From: Pedobacter hartonius
GTDB lineage: Bacteria; Bacteroidota; Bacteroidia; Sphingobacteriales; Sphingobacteriaceae
Assembly (NCBI RefSeq): GCF_900107535.1
Contig: NZ_FNRA01000001.1
Location: 248,001 to 312,000, forward strand
Direction of reading: 5' to 3'
Length of the DNA: 64,000 bases
In this document: piece by piece, positions 61,350 through 64,000 of the stretch
Layout: the number at the start of each line of letters is the position of its first letter
Numbering within the stretch: position 1 is the stretch's first letter
Notes under the pieces: generated by a model
What the model was told of the DNA's origin: nothing
The model's input: the letters and a program-made list of their open reading frames with translations, nothing else
Database searches by the model: none
Made by a program: the position numbers and the translations under genes

Positions 61350-62939
61350 ATGAAACGGATATACCTCACTTTAATGATATTGGTGCTTGCTATGACGGGC
61401 ATGGCCTATTTGTACTTTTCAAGGCTCAACCGGGAAAGCACTTATAACGAGATCAGCCTGTATGCAGCAACTGCAAATTCGGGTCTGGTATTCTGCGTTC
61501 ACAATGACCGGAGCATATTTGAGATCTTAAAAGGGCAGGATTTGTTCGAAAAGCTGCTGGGAGCGGATAAATTCAGCCGGCTGAGCCTGCTGAAGGACCT
61601 GGTTATTTCCAATTCGTCTGTCAATAACCTGATCACAGGCAGGGATGTATTTATTAGCTTCTCAGGAGGAAAAAATAAAGACACAGACTATCTGATCAGT
61701 ACACAGCTGAACGATGAAAAAGAAAAGCCATTGTTAAGCAGCGCACTGCAATCTGAAGGGATTAAAATAACCCAGGCCGGGGGGATGATGAAACTTACGC
61801 TGAATGACAGTACCGTCTTTTATATGGCCATGGAAAAGAACCTTGTTCTTTTATCCAATCAGCAGGAGCTGATTAAATCTGCGCTTACAGTAAACCCTTT
61901 AAAAGGCCCCCATGAGTTTATCAGCTATATCAAATCAAACAATAAACTCAGCAAAAACAGCGTAGGTAATCTTTTTATAGATTTCAATAAGGTACCTGCC
62001 CTGATCAGATCCATCTTGCCGGGTAACTTAAACGGGAACCTCAGCATCTTCAACCAGCAGAACTCATTTGCTGCACTGAATTATAACTTCAGCAGGGAAA
62101 GACTCTTTTTCAGCGGGAATACCCGCCTCAACGGAACAGGCAATTACCTGAACCTGTTTGCCGGCACCACTCCCAGAAAGAACAGCATTGACAATCTGCT
62201 GCCGGAAAACACGGCTAACTTCCGGCTGTATGCTATCCCCGATTATGAGAACTGGAGAAAATCCCTGAACAGCTGGTTTGACCTGCATGAGGAAGGCCGT
62301 AAAGTAAAGGCAACTATAGCAGGAACCGATAAGACCTACCACCTGAATGCAGAAGAGATCTTTCCCAGGTACTTCAAAGACCAGCTGATCACCTTCCAGC
62401 TCAAATCGGCAGCCAGCCTCGGTGCCATTAACCTGAGCAATGGCGATAAAGTAAAACAGCTCTTAATTGATATCAGTGAAGACTATGATCAGGATATTAA
62501 GCTCCTCAAAGTGCCCGGACTGCTGTATTGCTATTTTGGTGAGCCGCTAAAAAAGTTCGGTAAACCCTATTATACTATTATTGATAACTACATGATTTTT
62601 GCAGGCCAGCCGGGAACCCTTCAGGCATTCCTGCAATCTTACAGAAAGAATGATCTGCTTGTAAATACAGCGGATTATATCAATCTGTATTCCCAGATAT
62701 CAGATGTTGCAGGTATTACCTTTTATGTGAACCATAAAAATTCAAAAGACCTGGTCAGATCTCAGATCTACACCCCGTATTACCGTCATTATCTGTCAAA
62801 AAACGGGCTTGGAAAATTCAGCTCATTAATTTATCAGCTCAATGGGGATAAAGGAGCGTTTCAGACTAATCTCTTAATCAACACGTTAGCTGAGGAGGAA
62901 AATCCGGCAGTAACTGATAGCTTATCAATTATCAGATAA
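61350..62939 (+). CDS. Uncharacterised membrane-anchored protein of a Bacteroidota type
   Basis: This 529-aa protein has an N-terminal membrane helix (YLTLMILVLAMTGMAYLYF, residues 4-22) and a large extracytoplasmic part with repeated beta-rich halves. It resembles DUF3352-type proteins of Bacteroidota but that link is weak. There are no catalytic motifs. The next gene is on the same strand about 100 bp later and is also an envelope protein, so a shared envelope role is possible. Confidence 0.72.
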   Translation: MKRIYLTLMILVLAMTGMAYLYFSRLNRESTYNEISLYAATANSGLVFCVHNDRSIFEILKGQDLFEKLLGADKFSRLSLLKDLVISNSSVNNLITGRDVFISFSGGKNKDTDYLISTQLNDEKEKPLLSSALQSEGIKITQAGGMMKLTLNDSTVFYMAMEKNLVLLSNQQELIKSALTVNPLKGPHEFISYIKSNNKLSKNSVGNLFIDFNKVPALIRSILPGNLNGNLSIFNQQNSFAALNYNFSRERLFFSGNTRLNGTGNYLNLFAGTTPRKNSIDNLLPENTANFRLYAIPDYENWRKSLNSWFDLHEEGRKVKATIAGTDKTYHLNAEEIFPRYFKDQLITFQLKSAASLGAINLSNGDKVKQLLIDISEDYDQDIKLLKVPGLLYCYFGEPLKKFGKPYYTIIDNYMIFAGQPGTLQAFLQSYRKNDLLVNTADYINLYSQISDVAGITFYVNHKNSKDLVRSQIYTPYYRHYLSKNGLGKFSSLIYQLNGDKGAFQTNLLINTLAEEENPAVTDSLSIIR

Positions 62940-63041
62940 TACCATTCTGATCAAGACGTGTTTACATAGTATGAAAATTTAATATACAAATAATCTGTTT
63001 ATACCATTAAAATCAGCATATTTAAGAACGCTTTTTAAACT

Positions 63042-64000
63042 ATGGCAAAAAGATACTTATTTATCTGTGTTTTACTAATTTCTGCTACGCATCTCAAAGC
63101 ACAACAATACGGACTTTTTAATACCAGGACATTATTTGATGCTTTTGAAAATCCTGCTCAGAAAGCATTTGTTCTCGACTCCTCGCGCCAGTTCGCCTCT
63201 AACTTTTTCCTGCCGTATTTTGGCCTGAACGCCGCCAATAAAGGAGATTCAAAGTATACACTTAGTGAACTGATCAACAACAGCACCTACAATACTGATC
63301 ACATCCTGATCGGTAACAATAACAGGAACAAGCTCTTTGAGAGTTCCAATATTTACCTGCTGACCTTCAGACTGTTCCAGTCTTATAAATACAATAAAGA
63401 ACTCGGCTTTTCCTGGCAGGTACGTTCTGATGCGTTTGCGGATTATACCAACGAGACGCTGGTAGTTTTTGGCGACTATAACAGGTTTACAAACTCACAG
63501 AATTCGCTGCTGAACAGCAACGGATTCGGACAATCCTATCACCAGTTTAGCGTAACCTACCGTGAAAACCTGACCAAAAGACTTGCCCTGGGCGTCAAAC
63601 TGAGTTTACTGAGCGGTATCACTTACAACAAAATAGATATTACCAATTCCAGTTTAACGATCAACCCGGAAACGGAAGACTTAACTGTCGGGCTGACGGG
63701 AACCTATAAATCTAATTTCCTGCGTGCAAAAGAACTGGACAGGAGCAACTTCTTCCCAAATTTCAAAAACCCTGGTATGTCTGTGAGTTTTGGTACTACC
63801 TATACCGCCAAAAGCGGGGTGTTTATTATGGCAAACGTTAAAGATCTGGGTTTTATCAGGTGGAATAAGGAGTCGCACTCCATCAATGTGAACGGTGCAG
63901 TTACCGTAGGAAGAGAAACCATTGATCCTATAGATACAAATTATATCAATACCAACACATTGGAAAATGAGTTAAATGATCTGTTTGTCAGATCAGACCG
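63042..64000 (+). CDS. DUF5723-like outer-membrane protein, N-terminal part (cut by right edge)
   Basis: The first 319 codons of an exported protein are visible: signal peptide MAKRYLFICVLLISATHLKA, then QQYGLFNTRTLFDAFENPAQ, and beta-rich repeats (LGVKLSLLSGITYNK, GMSVSFGTTYTAKSGVFIMANVKDLG, in part) that fit the DUF5723 barrel family of Bacteroidota. The function of the family is unknown. The 3' end is outside the window. The ATG at 63042 is the natural start because the signal peptide begins there. Confidence 0.78.
   Translation, partial: MAKRYLFICVLLISATHLKAQQYGLFNTRTLFDAFENPAQKAFVLDSSRQFASNFFLPYFGLNAANKGDSKYTLSELINNSTYNTDHILIGNNNRNKLFESSNIYLLTFRLFQSYKYNKELGFSWQVRSDAFADYTNETLVVFGDYNRFTNSQNSLLNSNGFGQSYHQFSVTYRENLTKRLALGVKLSLLSGITYNKIDITNSSLTINPETEDLTVGLTGTYKSNFLRAKELDRSNFFPNFKNPGMSVSFGTTYTAKSGVFIMANVKDLGFIRWNKESHSINVNGAVTVGRETIDPIDTNYINTNTLENELNDLFVRSD

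Overview
The window comes from a member of the Bacteroidota, most likely the Sphingobacteriaceae (Pedobacter-like). The signs are a SusC/SusD pair with an ECF sigma/FecR regulator, FucP-type sugar uptake, menaquinone made by the futalosine route (mqnC), type-B L31, many exported proteins ending their signal peptide in a ...AQ/SQ junction, few Shine-Dalgarno sequences, and many promoters of the Bacteroidota form (TTG near -33, TAnnTTTG near -7). No rRNA, tRNA, CRISPR array, IS element or phage gene was seen.

Region 1 (1-21630, all on the minus strand) is a polysaccharide utilisation locus. In transcription order it holds an ECF sigma factor, a FecR anti-sigma factor, SusC with an N-terminal STN signalling domain, SusD, a strong long-hairpin terminator, and then a tightly packed operon of glycan-degrading genes: GH29 fucosidase, GH92 alpha-mannosidase, GH2 enzyme of the endo-beta-mannosidase type, a NagB-deacetylase fusion, a FucP-like transporter, GH125 alpha-mannosidase, GH3, and GH20 hexosaminidase (cut by the window edge). 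The set matches the bonds of an N-glycan: fucose, alpha-mannose, the Man-beta-GlcNAc core and GlcNAc, with NagB feeding glucosamine-6-P into glycolysis. N-glycan is therefore the inferred substrate.

Region 2 (21.8-31.6 kb) is housekeeping: trxB, a MORN-like exported protein, an acyl-CoA carboxylase beta subunit, a LOG-family protein, guaB, a pair of M16 peptidases and mqnC. Region 3 (31.6-37.7 kb) has a large perfect hairpin element, two exported ferritin-like proteins, and a divergent LytTR response regulator with a beta-propeller sensor kinase, followed by a candidate small RNA. Region 4 (37.8-46.8 kb) holds a hyper-acidic 67-aa protein, a GNAT-like protein, a tpiA-prmA-mpl-xre operon, a GlmU-like protein, rpmE2, methylmalonyl-CoA epimerase and iscS/iscA.

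Region 5 (46.9-64 kb) holds an acyl-CoA ligase, lysS, a second large perfect hairpin element, a thioredoxin-like gene with ung, an Lrp regulator, an mntR-mntH pair (MntH fused to a UspA domain, with a palindromic operator over the -7 box), smpB, pcm, priA, a DUF423 protein, and two Bacteroidota-specific envelope proteins, the last cut by the right edge. The least explained features are the two large hairpins (31816-31895 and 51739-51839), the 428-bp sigma/anti-sigma spacer with interleaved inverted repeats, and the palindrome and repeat upstream of the glycosidase operon.
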